A DNA stretch of 37,006 bases from positions 1 to 37,006 of the forward strand of contig JAFAEL010000168.1 of the NCBI GenBank assembly GCA_023423995.1. The letters are read 5' to 3'. Shown in pieces: positions 1 to 8,360 of the stretch. The notes beneath the pieces were generated by a model. The model was not told the origin of the DNA, did no database searches, and saw nothing but the letters and a program-made list of their open reading frames with translations. Source of the DNA: Pseudomonadota bacterium (GTDB lineage Bacteria; Pseudomonadota; Alphaproteobacteria; Rhizobiales; Beijerinckiaceae). The position numbers were made by a program, and so were the translations under genes. Position 1 is the stretch's first letter. The number at the start of each line of letters is the position of its first letter.

Positions 1-486
1 TCCTAACACTCGTCTCCGGCGGGGGAACGGCGGTCGACACCGGGCACCGTTGTCGGAGGCGAGGGCGGGTCCCGAGGTCGCGGTTCCGGAAACCGTGGCG
101 CCCGGGCGGCTGACCGGGCGTGTGCCCATGGGGCCGAAAAGACCGTCGCGGGATGCCGGGAGGGACCAGGCAAATCCGCAAACCACCATCATCGAAGGCC
201 GGAGAACCGGCATCCCGCTCCCTCACAGGATTTCGGGCCAGCTCTTTGAACCATCGCTGGACCAGACCCCGGGCCGGGGAGGGACGGCGCGTGGGCGCTG
301 ACGGACGAGCCGCCTGATCTCTCCCCTCCAGGGGAGGGCCGAGTCGCGCCGCAGGCGCGAACCGGGGTGGGGTCGCGGCCGGGCAGGCAGCCCCACCCGG
401 CCCTCCGCTCCGCTCGGGCCACCCTCCCCTGCAGGGAGGGATCAGACCCTGGGCACCGGCTTTCGCCGGTGCGAGCGGGAAGAGCC
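1..486. other. Intergenic region without a supported gene
   Basis: No open frame here looks like a protein: the short frames are arginine/glycine/proline-rich in every phase and overlap one another. The left part (1-313) shows no recognisable feature. The right part holds the hairpin repeat listed at 314-445. The gene that would border this gap on the left lies outside the window, so I cannot say whether promoters for it are present. Confidence 0.6.
314..445. repeat. REP/MITE-like hairpin repeat, copy 1
   Basis: The ends form an imperfect inverted repeat (CTGATCTCTCCC at the left, GGGAGGGATCAG at the right). Each end is itself a small hairpin (CCCCTccAGGGG on the left, CCCTgcAGGG on the right), and the centre carries further G/C-rich dyads (GCGCCgcaGGCGC). 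Elements of the same style occur at 23773-23935, 25888-26043 and 27700-27908, always between genes. The family is assigned by pattern only. It lies just after the stop of the TetR gene and could act as a transcript end for it. Confidence 0.6.
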
Positions 487-1113
487 CTACCGCTTCGGCC
501 CGGTCGCGCCGTGGACGATGGCGAGGACGCCGGCGCGTAGGAGGTCGTGCTTGTCCGGCAGGCCCGGGCCGCGCGGCAGCTGGCCGGCGGCGTCGAGCAT
601 CGCGATGCCGTGCGACAGCGCCCAGACCTCGAGCGCCACGAAGCGGGGATCGACCGTGCCGAACCCGTCCGGAAACGTCTTCTTCAGCGCCTCGACCAGG
701 AGGCCGAAGGCGCTGTCCGGCGGAGCCTGGCCGCCCGGCGAAGCCTCGTCGGAGGAGCGGGCCGCGAACATGGCCGCGTAATAGCCGGGCTCCTTCTCGG
801 CGAAGTCGAGATAGGCCTCCCCCATGCGGGTGAAGCGCTCGAGCGGCGTGCCGGACCCGGCCAGCGCCCGGGCGAGGCGCTCGGCGAGCTGGGTGAAGCC
901 CCGGAACGCGACCTCGGCGACCAGATCCTCGCGGCCCCGGAAATGGCGATAGAGCGCGGCCGGCGTGACGCCCACGAGCTTGGCGGCATCGACCAGCGTG
1001 AAGCCGAGGAGGCCGCGCTCCGCGATGAAGCGGCGCGCCGCATCGATCAGCGCTTCCTTCAGATTGCCGTGATGGTAGCCCCGCCTGTCCGACGGGTCGC
1101 CCCAATGTCGCAT
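487..1113 (-). CDS. TetR/AcrR-family transcriptional regulator (WHG domain)
   Basis: A 208-residue one-component repressor-type protein. Residues about 10-58 form the TetR DNA-binding domain: the helix-turn-helix runs through VDAAKLVGVTPAALYRHF, followed by RGREDLVAEVAF. The C-terminal ligand domain has the W-x-x-x-H-G signature (WALSHG) of the TetR WHG subfamily. The ATG at 1113 was chosen because the homologous region starts shortly after it; a longer frame continues upstream but reads through the antisense of other genes. A perfect 12-bp palindrome at 1138-1149, 25 bp upstream of the start, is a candidate operator for self-repression. The ligand and the target genes cannot be read from the sequence. 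The next gene downstream in transcription lies outside the window. Confidence 0.9.
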   Translation of the reverse strand: MRHWGDPSDRRGYHHGNLKEALIDAARRFIAERGLLGFTLVDAAKLVGVTPAALYRHFRGREDLVAEVAFRGFTQLAERLARALAGSGTPLERFTRMGEAYLDFAEKEPGYYAAMFAARSSDEASPGGQAPPDSAFGLLVEALKKTFPDGFGTVDPRFVALEVWALSHGIAMLDAAGQLPRGPGLPDKHDLLRAGVLAIVHGATGPKR

Positions 1114-1137
1114 AGACCCCGCCCGGACCAACCATCC

Positions 1138-1149
1138 TGCTCTAGAGCA
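1138..1149. promoter_or_regulatory. Palindrome upstream of the tetR-type gene, candidate operator
   Basis: TGCTCTAGAGCA is a perfect 12-bp palindrome whose near edge is 25 bp from the regulator's start codon. TetR proteins bind short palindromes as dimers and usually repress their own gene, so this is the natural candidate. The same palindrome is fairly common in alphaproteobacterial intergenic DNA, which lowers confidence. Confidence 0.3.
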
Positions 1150-1214
1150 TAAAGGGCTCCGGCGGGAACTCCTTCCGCAAGGCCGGAGCGAGGGACGAGC
1201 GGGTTCGGCGCCTC

Positions 1215-2258
1215 TCAGCCGTCGAGAAGCTCCTCGTCGCAGATCACGGTCGCGACCTGCTCGCTCTCGAACCGGGCGTCGAGGGTGCCGGAGGGCAGGG
1301 CCGCTCCATCCTCCAGATGAGACATGAAGAGCCGCATCACGTGCTGCTTGCCGGCCTCCGTCACGGCCCGGAGGTTGTCGCTGTAATAGCGCCCCGCCGT
1401 CGCGGGGGAGGTCACGACCTCGTAGGCCGGGAAGTAGAACGTGTCCGGGCGCGCGGCCACGACCTCGTCCGCCACGACCCGCAGGGCCGATTTCGAATAG
1501 GCGTTCGAGACGAGCACGTGCCGGTCCGAATAGGTGGCCGCGATCGGCACCGGGGAGACCGTGAGGATGATGCGGGCGCGCGGGTTCACGCCGCGCAGCC
1601 GGTCGACGAAGCCCAGCATGTCGGCCGTCATCTCGCCGACGCCGGCATTGGCCCAGACATGGATGGAGGGGTCCCATTCCCCGCCCGCCACGCCCGGCGG
1701 CATCTGGAAGGCGGCGCCGTCCCGGGCATCCCGCCATCCCTCGGTCAGGCCGAGCGTGAAGATGAAGGTGTCGAGCGTCTCGAACATGGCCCGGACGCAG
1801 GCGAGATGGCCGTCCCGCGCCGCGACCACCTCCGCCTCGCTCGCGTACCCGTCCGGCTCCATGCGGGGCCGGAAGGGATCGACGAAGCGCCCGTCCTCCC
1901 GCCGCCACGCCGTCGCGAGCGGCTGGAAATGCCCGAAGGCCCGGTCGAAGAGCTGGATGAGCTGACGCGTCGTGTAGATGTTGCCGTAGCGGGCGGAGAA
2001 GTTGGCCTCGAGCTCCGGATCGGTCCCGTCGCGGCGCTCGGGCGGCGCCTCGGTGGCGTAGAAGTTGAAGCCGGCCCGGCGGATCACCCGCGCGACCTCC
2101 TGGGCGAAGCAGCTCCCCGCCGTGGCGATGCGCTCCGTCCTGGACAGGCGGAAGCTCTCGCGGCGGGTCGGATCGAGCATGAAGGGCGGCACCGAGGCGA
2201 CCGCCCGGCGCCAGTAGCGCTCGGCCGGCAGGTTCGCGTAAGGGTTCTGGCTGGTCAT
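1215..2258 (-). CDS. GSCFA-domain protein (SGNH-hydrolase-like)
   Basis: A 347-residue protein with the family-naming motif GSCFA at residues 48-52, followed by AQEVARVI and then FNFYAT. Further conserved blocks are TLGLTEGW, the VSPVP strand and YYSDNLRAVTEAGKQHV near the C terminus. GSCFA proteins are distant relatives of SGNH/PC-esterase enzymes, so an esterase or acyl-transfer role on a glycan or lipid is plausible, but no member in this context has a known substrate that I can cite. There is no signal peptide, so it is probably cytoplasmic. The ATG at 2258 (MTSQNPYANL) gives a normal length; an upstream extension lies antisense to the next gene. It diverges from the WcbI-like gene with only 34 bp between start codons, which suggests shared control and a linked role. 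Confidence 0.85.
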   Translation of the reverse strand: MTSQNPYANLPAERYWRRAVASVPPFMLDPTRRESFRLSRTERIATAGSCFAQEVARVIRRAGFNFYATEAPPERRDGTDPELEANFSARYGNIYTTRQLIQLFDRAFGHFQPLATAWRREDGRFVDPFRPRMEPDGYASEAEVVAARDGHLACVRAMFETLDTFIFTLGLTEGWRDARDGAAFQMPPGVAGGEWDPSIHVWANAGVGEMTADMLGFVDRLRGVNPRARIILTVSPVPIAATYSDRHVLVSNAYSKSALRVVADEVVAARPDTFYFPAYEVVTSPATAGRYYSDNLRAVTEAGKQHVMRLFMSHLEDGAALPSGTLDARFESEQVATVICDEELLDG

Positions 2259-2292
2259 TCGGTCTCGCCCGGGGAGAGTTCCTGCATACACG

Positions 2293-3306
2293 ATGAGCGT
2301 GTTCCGCATCGACAAGCGCGCGGTCCTGGACCGGCTGCCGGGCTGGCTCACGCCCTCCTCCCCGCGTCCCGGCCGCGGCGGCTCGCCTCGCATCGCCATC
2401 CTGGGCCATTGCCAGGGCGCCGCCATCGCGACCGCCATGCGGCTCCTCCTGCCCGAGGCGGAGATCAGCTTCATCTCCACGCACACGGTCCTGCGCCGCT
2501 TCGCCGGGCAGAAGGACCTCGTCTCCGCCCTGTCGGACCGCGACGTCGTGTTCGGCACGCCCTTTCCGCACGGCTTCCGGGCAGGGGGCGATTATGCGGG
2601 CCTGCGGGAGGAGACGGGGCTCATCCCCTACCCCGCCATCGTGTTCTCGGCCTTCCACCCCGACGCCATCTATGTCGGGGACGTGTGGAATCCCGCGACC
2701 TTCGTGCGGACCCCGCTCGGCGACTACAACTCCGCCCTCGGCCTGTTCGGGTTCCTCAAGGGCCTCTCGGTCGAGGAGACGCTCCGGCTGTTCGACGAAG
2801 CCGTCTACCGGCAGCTCGGCTACCTGGAAGCCTGGGACGGCGCCGCGGCCTCGCTCCTCCAGATCGGCCGGGATGCCGGCTACGACCTCGCGGCGGACCT
2901 GGTCCGCTGGTCCCGCCGGGGCGCCTTCATGCACGTGATCAACCATCCGCGCATGTTCGTGACCAACGATCTCGCCCGCGGACTGCTGCGCCGCGCCGGG
3001 ATCCCGTTCGAGGATTGCGACCTCGATTCCTTCGCGGCGGACGAGATCGCCCGGCGCGGGGCCTGGCCCGTCTATCCGCCCGTGGCGGCGCGGCTCGGGA
3101 TCGAGGGTGGCGGCTACGCCTTCCTGAAGCCGGCCGAAGGACGCCGCCCGCCCGCCACGACGGGCCTTCGGGCCTTCATCGCGGAGAGCTTTCGAACTTA
3201 CCGGACCCATGACCGGGCGCGGCTCCGCTCCGAACGCGTGGAGGCATGGCTCGCCAATTCGGCCCTGGCCGACGATCTGGCACGAAGAGCCCGATCCTCG
3301 GCCTGA
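2293..3306 (+). CDS. WcbI-like putative polysaccharide acetyltransferase
   Basis: A 337-residue protein. Residues 33-41 hold the short hydrophobic strand and GHCQ motif typical of the WcbI domain, and a conserved INHPRMF block lies near residues 216-222. In Burkholderia capsule clusters WcbI is thought to acetylate a sugar; whether the same holds here is inference. No signal peptide or membrane segment is visible. The ATG at 2293 is the first start after the divergent GSCFA gene. The stop lies 3 bp from the end of the convergent M29 aminopeptidase gene, leaving no room for a separate terminator. No glycosyltransferase or capsule-export gene is nearby, so the target polysaccharide, if any, is made elsewhere. 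Confidence 0.75.
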   Translation: MSVFRIDKRAVLDRLPGWLTPSSPRPGRGGSPRIAILGHCQGAAIATAMRLLLPEAEISFISTHTVLRRFAGQKDLVSALSDRDVVFGTPFPHGFRAGGDYAGLREETGLIPYPAIVFSAFHPDAIYVGDVWNPATFVRTPLGDYNSALGLFGFLKGLSVEETLRLFDEAVYRQLGYLEAWDGAAASLLQIGRDAGYDLAADLVRWSRRGAFMHVINHPRMFVTNDLARGLLRRAGIPFEDCDLDSFAADEIARRGAWPVYPPVAARLGIEGGGYAFLKPAEGRRPPATTGLRAFIAESFRTYRTHDRARLRSERVEAWLANSALADDLARRARSSA

Positions 3307-3309
3307 AGG

Positions 3310-4572
3310 TCAGTTCGCCCACTCGCCCCGGCGCATGACGGGCTCCGCCGCGCCGTCGGCCGTGATGCCGTCGACGTCGATCTCGGCCGAGCCGATCATC
3401 CAGTCGATATGGATGAGCGAGCGGTTGCAGCCGCGCTCGACGAGCGCCTCCTCCGACATGGAGAGGCCGCCCCGGATGCATTTCGAATAGGCCTGCCCGA
3501 GCGCGATGTGGCTGGCGGCGTTCTCGTCGAAGAGCGTGTTGTAGAAGAGCAGCCCCGATTGCGAGATCGGCGAGGAGTTGGGCACGAGCGCCACTTCCCC
3601 CAGCCGCCGCGCGCCCTCGTCCGTGTCGAGGACCTTGCCGAGCACCTCCTGGCCGGTGCGGGAGGTGGCATCGACGATCCGCCCCTCCTCGAAGCGCACG
3701 CGGATCTCCTCGATCACCGTCCCCTGGTAGGAGAGCGGCTTGGTCGAGGTGACCGTGCCCGAGACCCGCAGCTTGTGCGGCGTCGTGAAGACCTCCTCGG
3801 TCGGGATGTTGGCATTGCAGATCACGCCGTTGCCCGCCCTCGTCGCGCCGCCATGCCATTCGTGCTCATCCGCGAGCCCGACTTCGAGATCGGTGCCGGG
3901 GCCGCGGAAGCGCAGGGCGCGATACGCCTTGGCGTTCAGGTATTCGGTCCGGGCCCGCAGCTGCGAATTGTGCTGCCGCCAGGCCTCGATGGGATCCTCG
4001 CGGTCCACGCGGGACGCGTTGAAGATCGCCTCCCACAGCTTCGGGACGGCCACTTCGTCCGGCTCGCCGGGGAAGACCGCCCGCGCCCAGGCCGGCGTCG
4101 AGGCTGACACGATGGTCCAGTTGACGGCGAAGCCCGCGATCAGCTCCAGCGCCGGCATATACGCCTTCGAGCGAGCCCGGTTGGCGCGCGCCACCTTGTC
4201 CGCATCCTGGCCGGCAAGCAGCGAGGGGTCGTCGCCCGCGATGGCAAGCCGTGCCGCCCCGGACCGGAAGGCGGCCGCCATGCCCTCGTAGAGCCACGAC
4301 GGCGCGTGATCGAAAGCCTCCTCCGGGGCATGGGTGAAGCGCATCAGGGCGGCGAGTTCGTCCGTATAGAAGGTTGTCACCAGGGAGGCACCGGCCCGAT
4401 AGGCCTGCTCCGTGATCGCCCGGGCGAGCGGCACCGCGTCGAGCGGCGCCGTCATCACGAGCTCCTGCCCCTTCTGCAGTCCGAGCCCGACCTTCACGGC
4501 GACCTCCGCGAGGCGCTCCAGGCGCACGTCGTGCCCGATCTCCGAAAACGGCTTCGTGTCGTGGAAGGTCAT
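3310..4572 (-). CDS. M29-family metallo-aminopeptidase
   Basis: A 420-residue enzyme of the thermophilic aminopeptidase (AmpS/AmpT/PepS) family, which removes N-terminal residues from peptides using two metal ions in a homodimer. The metal and catalytic residues known from the family can be placed by spacing: Glu260 (PTEE), Glu326 (LGEVAL), His355 (ASHIALG), Tyr362 (QAY), His388 and Asp390 (HIDW). The full set is present, so the enzyme should be active. Length is normal for the family and there is no export signal, so it acts in the cytoplasm. The ATG at 4572 gives MTFHDTKPFSEIG. It ends 3 bp from the convergent WcbI-like gene and is 60 bp downstream of the MBL-fold gene, with which it may be co-transcribed. 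Confidence 0.93.
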   Translation of the reverse strand: MTFHDTKPFSEIGHDVRLERLAEVAVKVGLGLQKGQELVMTAPLDAVPLARAITEQAYRAGASLVTTFYTDELAALMRFTHAPEEAFDHAPSWLYEGMAAAFRSGAARLAIAGDDPSLLAGQDADKVARANRARSKAYMPALELIAGFAVNWTIVSASTPAWARAVFPGEPDEVAVPKLWEAIFNASRVDREDPIEAWRQHNSQLRARTEYLNAKAYRALRFRGPGTDLEVGLADEHEWHGGATRAGNGVICNANIPTEEVFTTPHKLRVSGTVTSTKPLSYQGTVIEEIRVRFEEGRIVDATSRTGQEVLGKVLDTDEGARRLGEVALVPNSSPISQSGLLFYNTLFDENAASHIALGQAYSKCIRGGLSMSEEALVERGCNRSLIHIDWMIGSAEIDVDGITADGAAEPVMRRGEWAN

Positions 4573-4632
4573 CGCCTCACGCCTCCTTGAACCGGCAGCA
4601 TCCGTCCGCCGGGGTACCGCACCCGCAACCCC

Positions 4633-5676
4633 TCACGCCGAGAAGCGTCGGATGCCGTCCTTGCTCTCAGCCAGGCGCAGCCGGTCGCGGCGCGCCAGAT
4701 AATTCACATGGGCCAGGGTCTCGCCGAAGGCGAACCCGGTCTGGTGCGCATCGAGCGCCCGATGGAAGATCTTCGGGATGAGCTCCGCCGCCGAATGCGG
4801 CTCCTCCCGGCAGGCCGCGACCAGGGTGGCGCAGCGATCCTCATGGTGCTGCAGCATGGCCTCGATGCGCCTGTGGAGGCCGTAGAACGGCAGATCGTGG
4901 CCGGGCAGGACCAGCACGTCATCCGCGATGCGCTTGCGGAGGGCCCGGAGCGAGCGGAGGAAAATCCCGAGGGGATCGCCCTCCGGGTCGCGCGCCAGCA
5001 CGGCGACGTTCGGCGAGATGCGCGGCAGCACCTGGTCGGCCGAAAGGAAGACCTTGTCCTCGACGAGATGCAGCATGATCTGCTCGGGCGCATGGCCACC
5101 GCCCGTCAGAACGTGGAAGTCGCGGCCTCCGATCCGAAGCCGCTCGCCCGCGATGATGCGGCGGAAGGTGGCAGGCAGGCCGGAGACCATTTTGAGGTAG
5201 CCGTGCCCCCGGGTCATGACGGCCTGGGTCGTCTCCTCGTCCAGGCCGTTCGACTCGTAGAAGTTTCGATAGGGCTCCGCCTCCAGGGCACCCGGGTCGA
5301 GGTGGATGATGAGCGCGGTAAGATACTCGGCCTCGCTCGTCTCGAGCGTCAGGCCCGTCCTGTCGGCCAGCCATTTGGCCAGGCCGACATGGTCCGGGTG
5401 GCAATGGGTAACGATCAGCCGCGTGATGCGCTGCCCGGCGAGCGGACCGGCCAGGAGCTTCGCCCAAGCGCCCCGGCAGGCGCGGTCGTCGATACCCGTA
5501 TCGAGGATCGCAACTCCGCCGTCATCGTCGATTAGGTAGACGTTGACGTGATCGAGGCGAAACGGGAGCGGAAGCCGGGCCCAGCGAATTCCGGGCGCGA
5601 CCTCGATGGCTTCGCCCGGTCCTGGCGGCGCCTGGAAGGGATGCTGGAGATCGAGGTCTGGGGGAGGAAGAGCCAT
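4633..5676 (-). CDS. MBL-fold metallo-hydrolase
   Basis: A 347-residue metallo-beta-lactamase-fold protein. The metal-binding signature HCHPDH is at residues 91-96, later metal ligands are likely His in GGGHAPEQI and Asp in FLSADQVL, and a final His lies in VLPGHDLPF. A C-terminal helical segment (residues about 270-340, RIEAMLQHHEDR onward) resembles the winged-helix tail of LACTB2-like and glyoxalase-II-like hydrolases. The substrate could be a thioester or a lactone; the sequence does not decide. The ATG at 5676 gives MALPPPDLDL. It is transcribed divergently from glycogen phosphorylase with a 188-bp gap, and 60 bp ahead of the M29 aminopeptidase gene on the same strand. Confidence 0.88.
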   Translation of the reverse strand: MALPPPDLDLQHPFQAPPGPGEAIEVAPGIRWARLPLPFRLDHVNVYLIDDDGGVAILDTGIDDRACRGAWAKLLAGPLAGQRITRLIVTHCHPDHVGLAKWLADRTGLTLETSEAEYLTALIIHLDPGALEAEPYRNFYESNGLDEETTQAVMTRGHGYLKMVSGLPATFRRIIAGERLRIGGRDFHVLTGGGHAPEQIMLHLVEDKVFLSADQVLPRISPNVAVLARDPEGDPLGIFLRSLRALRKRIADDVLVLPGHDLPFYGLHRRIEAMLQHHEDRCATLVAACREEPHSAAELIPKIFHRALDAHQTGFAFGETLAHVNYLARRDRLRLAESKDGIRRFSA

Positions 5677-5864
5677 TCCCTCCGGGGGTAGCCCGCGACG
5701 CGGGATGGCTCAAGCCCGCGGGACAATGCTGCACCCATGAAGGGTTCGGTTTCAGACGGCGTTCAGTTACTGGGGCCGAAAGGACGGACGACTTGCGCTG
5801 ACCGCCGGATAGCGGCCCACGGGACGGCTCGGCGGTTCAAGACGGCTCAATCGAGTAGATTCCT

Positions 5865-8351
5865 ATGCTGAAGGACGTCAATTTCCGGGACGAGACGCCG
5901 GCGGGAGGGTCGCAGCGGGGGGGCACGCCGGCGGCGAGCCCGGACCTTCGCGAGGCGATCCTCGCCAAGCTTCGCTTCGCAGTCGGCCGCGAGCTTTCCG
6001 CGGCGCGCGATCACGACTGGTACGTGGCGACGGCCCTGGCCGTGCGGGACCGGGTCGTCGAGCGCTGGCTCGAATCGATCTCCCGCACGGGGCCGGAGAC
6101 GAAGAACGTCTACTATTTCTCGCTCGAGTTCCTGATCGGGCGGCTGTTCTTCGACACGATCTCGAACCTGAACATCGCCGGGGAGGTGAGACAGGCGCTC
6201 GCTGGGCTCGGCGTCGATCTCGACCGCCTGCGGACGATCGAACCCGATGCCGCGCTTGGGAATGGCGGGCTCGGCCGGCTCGCCGCCTGCTTCATGGAAT
6301 CGCTCGCGACGCTCGACATCCCGGCCTTCGGCTACGGGATCCGGTATGATTACGGGCTTTTCCGCCAGGCGATCGCGGATGGCTGGCAGCAGGAGATCCC
6401 CGAGGACTGGCTTTCGTTCGGCAACCCTTGGGAGTTCGAGCGACCCGACATCCGGTATCACATCCAGTTCGGCGGATCGGTCGAGATGGTCGGGCGGCCC
6501 GACGGGACCATCGCCCACATCTGGCACTCGGCCGAGACCGTGAATGCTGTCGCCTTCGACACCCCGATGGTGGGTTGGCGGGGCCGCCGCATCAACACGT
6601 TGCGCCTCTGGTCCGCCCGCGCCACAGACCCGCTGGAGCTCGAGACGTTCAACCGCGGCGACTATGTCGGGGCGGTCGCCGACCGGATGCGCGTGGAGGC
6701 GATCTCGCGCGTGCTCTACCCGAGCGACGCGACCCCGGCCGGCCAGGAGCTGCGGCTGCGGCAGGAATACTTCTTCACTTCGGCTTCGCTCCAGGACCTC
6801 CTGCGACGGCATCTCGAGCGCCATCCGGACTTCTCGAACCTGCCGGACCACGCGGCCATCCAGCTCAACGATACGCATCCAGCCATCGCCGTACCGGAGC
6901 TGATGCGGCTCCTCGTCGACGAGCACGTGATCCCCTGGGACGAGGCCTGGCGGATCACGACCGCGACCCTGAACTACACGAACCACACGCTCATGCCGGA
7001 GGCGCTGGAGACCTGGCCGGTCGAGCTGATGGAGCGCGTCCTCCCGCGCCACATCCAGATCATCTACCTGATCAACTTCCTGCACCTCGAAAGCCTCGCC
7101 AAGGACGGCGAGATCTCTGCCGACCTCGTGCAGCGCATCTCCCTGATCGACGAGACCCACGGACGCCGCGTCCGCATGGGGCCGCTCGCCTTCATCGGCT
7201 CGCACCGGGTGAACGGGGTCTCGGCCCTGCATACGGAGCTGATGCGCAAGACGGTCTTCAGCGACCTCCATGCGCTCTATCCCGACCGGATCACGAACAA
7301 GACGAACGGCGTGACGTTCCGGCGCTGGCTGCAGCAGGCGAACCCCGACCTGACCCGGCTTCTCGTCGAGGCGGTCGGCCCGGAGGTGCTGGACGATCCG
7401 GAGAGCCTGACGCGGGTCGAACGGCTCGTCGGCGATCCCGGCTTCCGCGAGCGCTTCATCGCCGTTCGGCGCAAGAACAAGGAACGGCTGGCGCGCGAGA
7501 TCACGGACCGGCTCGGCATCCGGGTCGACCCGGCCGCCATGTTCGACGTACAGATCAAGCGCATCCACGAATACAAGCGACAGCACCTCAACCTGATCGA
7601 GACCGCCGCCCTCTACCAGGCGATCAAGGCCGAGCCGAACCGCGACTGGGCGCCCCGCGTGAAGATCTTCGCCGGAAAGGCGGCCTCGAGCTACGTGGTG
7701 GCCAAGCTGATCATCAAGCTGGCCTTCGACCTGGCGAAGACGATCAACAACGACCCCGACATGCGCGGCCGTCTCTCCGTCGCGTTCCTGCCGAACTACA
7801 ATGTGAGCCTTGCCGAGATCATCATCCCGGGCGCGGACCTCTCCGAGCAGATCTCCACGGCGGGGCTCGAAGCCTCCGGCACCGGCAACATGAAGCTGGC
7901 GCTGAACGGCGCCATCACGATCGGCACGCTCGACGGCGCGAATGTCGAGATCCGCGAACGGGTCGGGCCGGAGAACATCGCAATCTTCGGCCTCACCGCC
8001 GAGGAGGCGCTGGAGCGCAAGGCCGATCCCGAGCATGCCCGTAAGGCGATCGAAGCCTCACCGCGGCTGGCCCATGCGCTCGAGGGCATCGCCTCGGGGG
8101 TCTTCTCGCCCGACGATCCGGAACGGTTCGCAGGGCTGGTCGCCGGTTTGCGCGACCACGACCCGTTCCTGGTCACGGACGATTTCGACTCCTACTGGGA
8201 CGCGCAGCGCGGCCTGGACGGCCTCTGGCGCCGCCCCGAGGAGTGGTGGCGCGAGAGCATCCTCAACGTAGCGCGTGTGGGCTGGTTCTCGTCCGACCGC
8301 ACGATCCGGGAATACGCCGACGAGATCTGGCACGTGCCGGTCGGCAAGTAG
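5865..8351 (+). CDS. glgP: Glycogen/starch/alpha-glucan phosphorylase
   Basis: An 828-residue enzyme that splits glucose-1-phosphate from the non-reducing ends of glycogen or maltodextrin with phosphate and pyridoxal 5'-phosphate. The cofactor lysine is Lys677 in the motif EASGTGNMK. Other family blocks are GNGGLGRLAACF, HLNDTHP-like QLNDTHPAIAVPELM, NGVTFRRWL, RIHEYKRQHLN and FAGKAASSY. Length matches bacterial and eukaryotic GlgP (about 800-850). The ATG at 5865 gives MLKDVNFRDE; no strong ribosome-binding site precedes it. It stands alone, without glgA, glgB, glgC or glgX in the window. Its end is 9 bp from that of the convergent cyclase gene. Confidence 0.97.
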   Translation: MLKDVNFRDETPAGGSQRGGTPAASPDLREAILAKLRFAVGRELSAARDHDWYVATALAVRDRVVERWLESISRTGPETKNVYYFSLEFLIGRLFFDTISNLNIAGEVRQALAGLGVDLDRLRTIEPDAALGNGGLGRLAACFMESLATLDIPAFGYGIRYDYGLFRQAIADGWQQEIPEDWLSFGNPWEFERPDIRYHIQFGGSVEMVGRPDGTIAHIWHSAETVNAVAFDTPMVGWRGRRINTLRLWSARATDPLELETFNRGDYVGAVADRMRVEAISRVLYPSDATPAGQELRLRQEYFFTSASLQDLLRRHLERHPDFSNLPDHAAIQLNDTHPAIAVPELMRLLVDEHVIPWDEAWRITTATLNYTNHTLMPEALETWPVELMERVLPRHIQIIYLINFLHLESLAKDGEISADLVQRISLIDETHGRRVRMGPLAFIGSHRVNGVSALHTELMRKTVFSDLHALYPDRITNKTNGVTFRRWLQQANPDLTRLLVEAVGPEVLDDPESLTRVERLVGDPGFRERFIAVRRKNKERLAREITDRLGIRVDPAAMFDVQIKRIHEYKRQHLNLIETAALYQAIKAEPNRDWAPRVKIFAGKAASSYVVAKLIIKLAFDLAKTINNDPDMRGRLSVAFLPNYNVSLAEIIIPGADLSEQISTAGLEASGTGNMKLALNGAITIGTLDGANVEIRERVGPENIAIFGLTAEEALERKADPEHARKAIEASPRLAHALEGIASGVFSPDDPERFAGLVAGLRDHDPFLVTDDFDSYWDAQRGLDGLWRRPEEWWRESILNVARVGWFSSDRTIREYADEIWHVPVGK

Positions 8352-8360
8352 GAGTTCGGC

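Noticed and set aside
189..422. Small minus-strand frame at the left edge
   Set aside because: It reads through the hairpin repeat; its CGATRPSP-type residues are the common translation of such repeats.
487..3210. A 900-codon minus-strand open frame covering the TetR gene and the DNA opposite the GSCFA and WcbI-like genes
   Set aside because: Only the last 208 codons look like a protein. The rest is Arg/Gly/Pro-rich mirror sequence of genes in other frames, a normal effect of high GC content.
1317..3212. A plus-strand open frame of about 630 codons across the GSCFA and WcbI-like genes
   Set aside because: It is antisense to GSCFA and then out of frame in the WcbI-like gene; no family similarity.
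5847..8036. A minus-strand frame of about 730 codons opposite glgP
   Set aside because: Pure antisense of a strongly conserved gene; charged, low-complexity composition.
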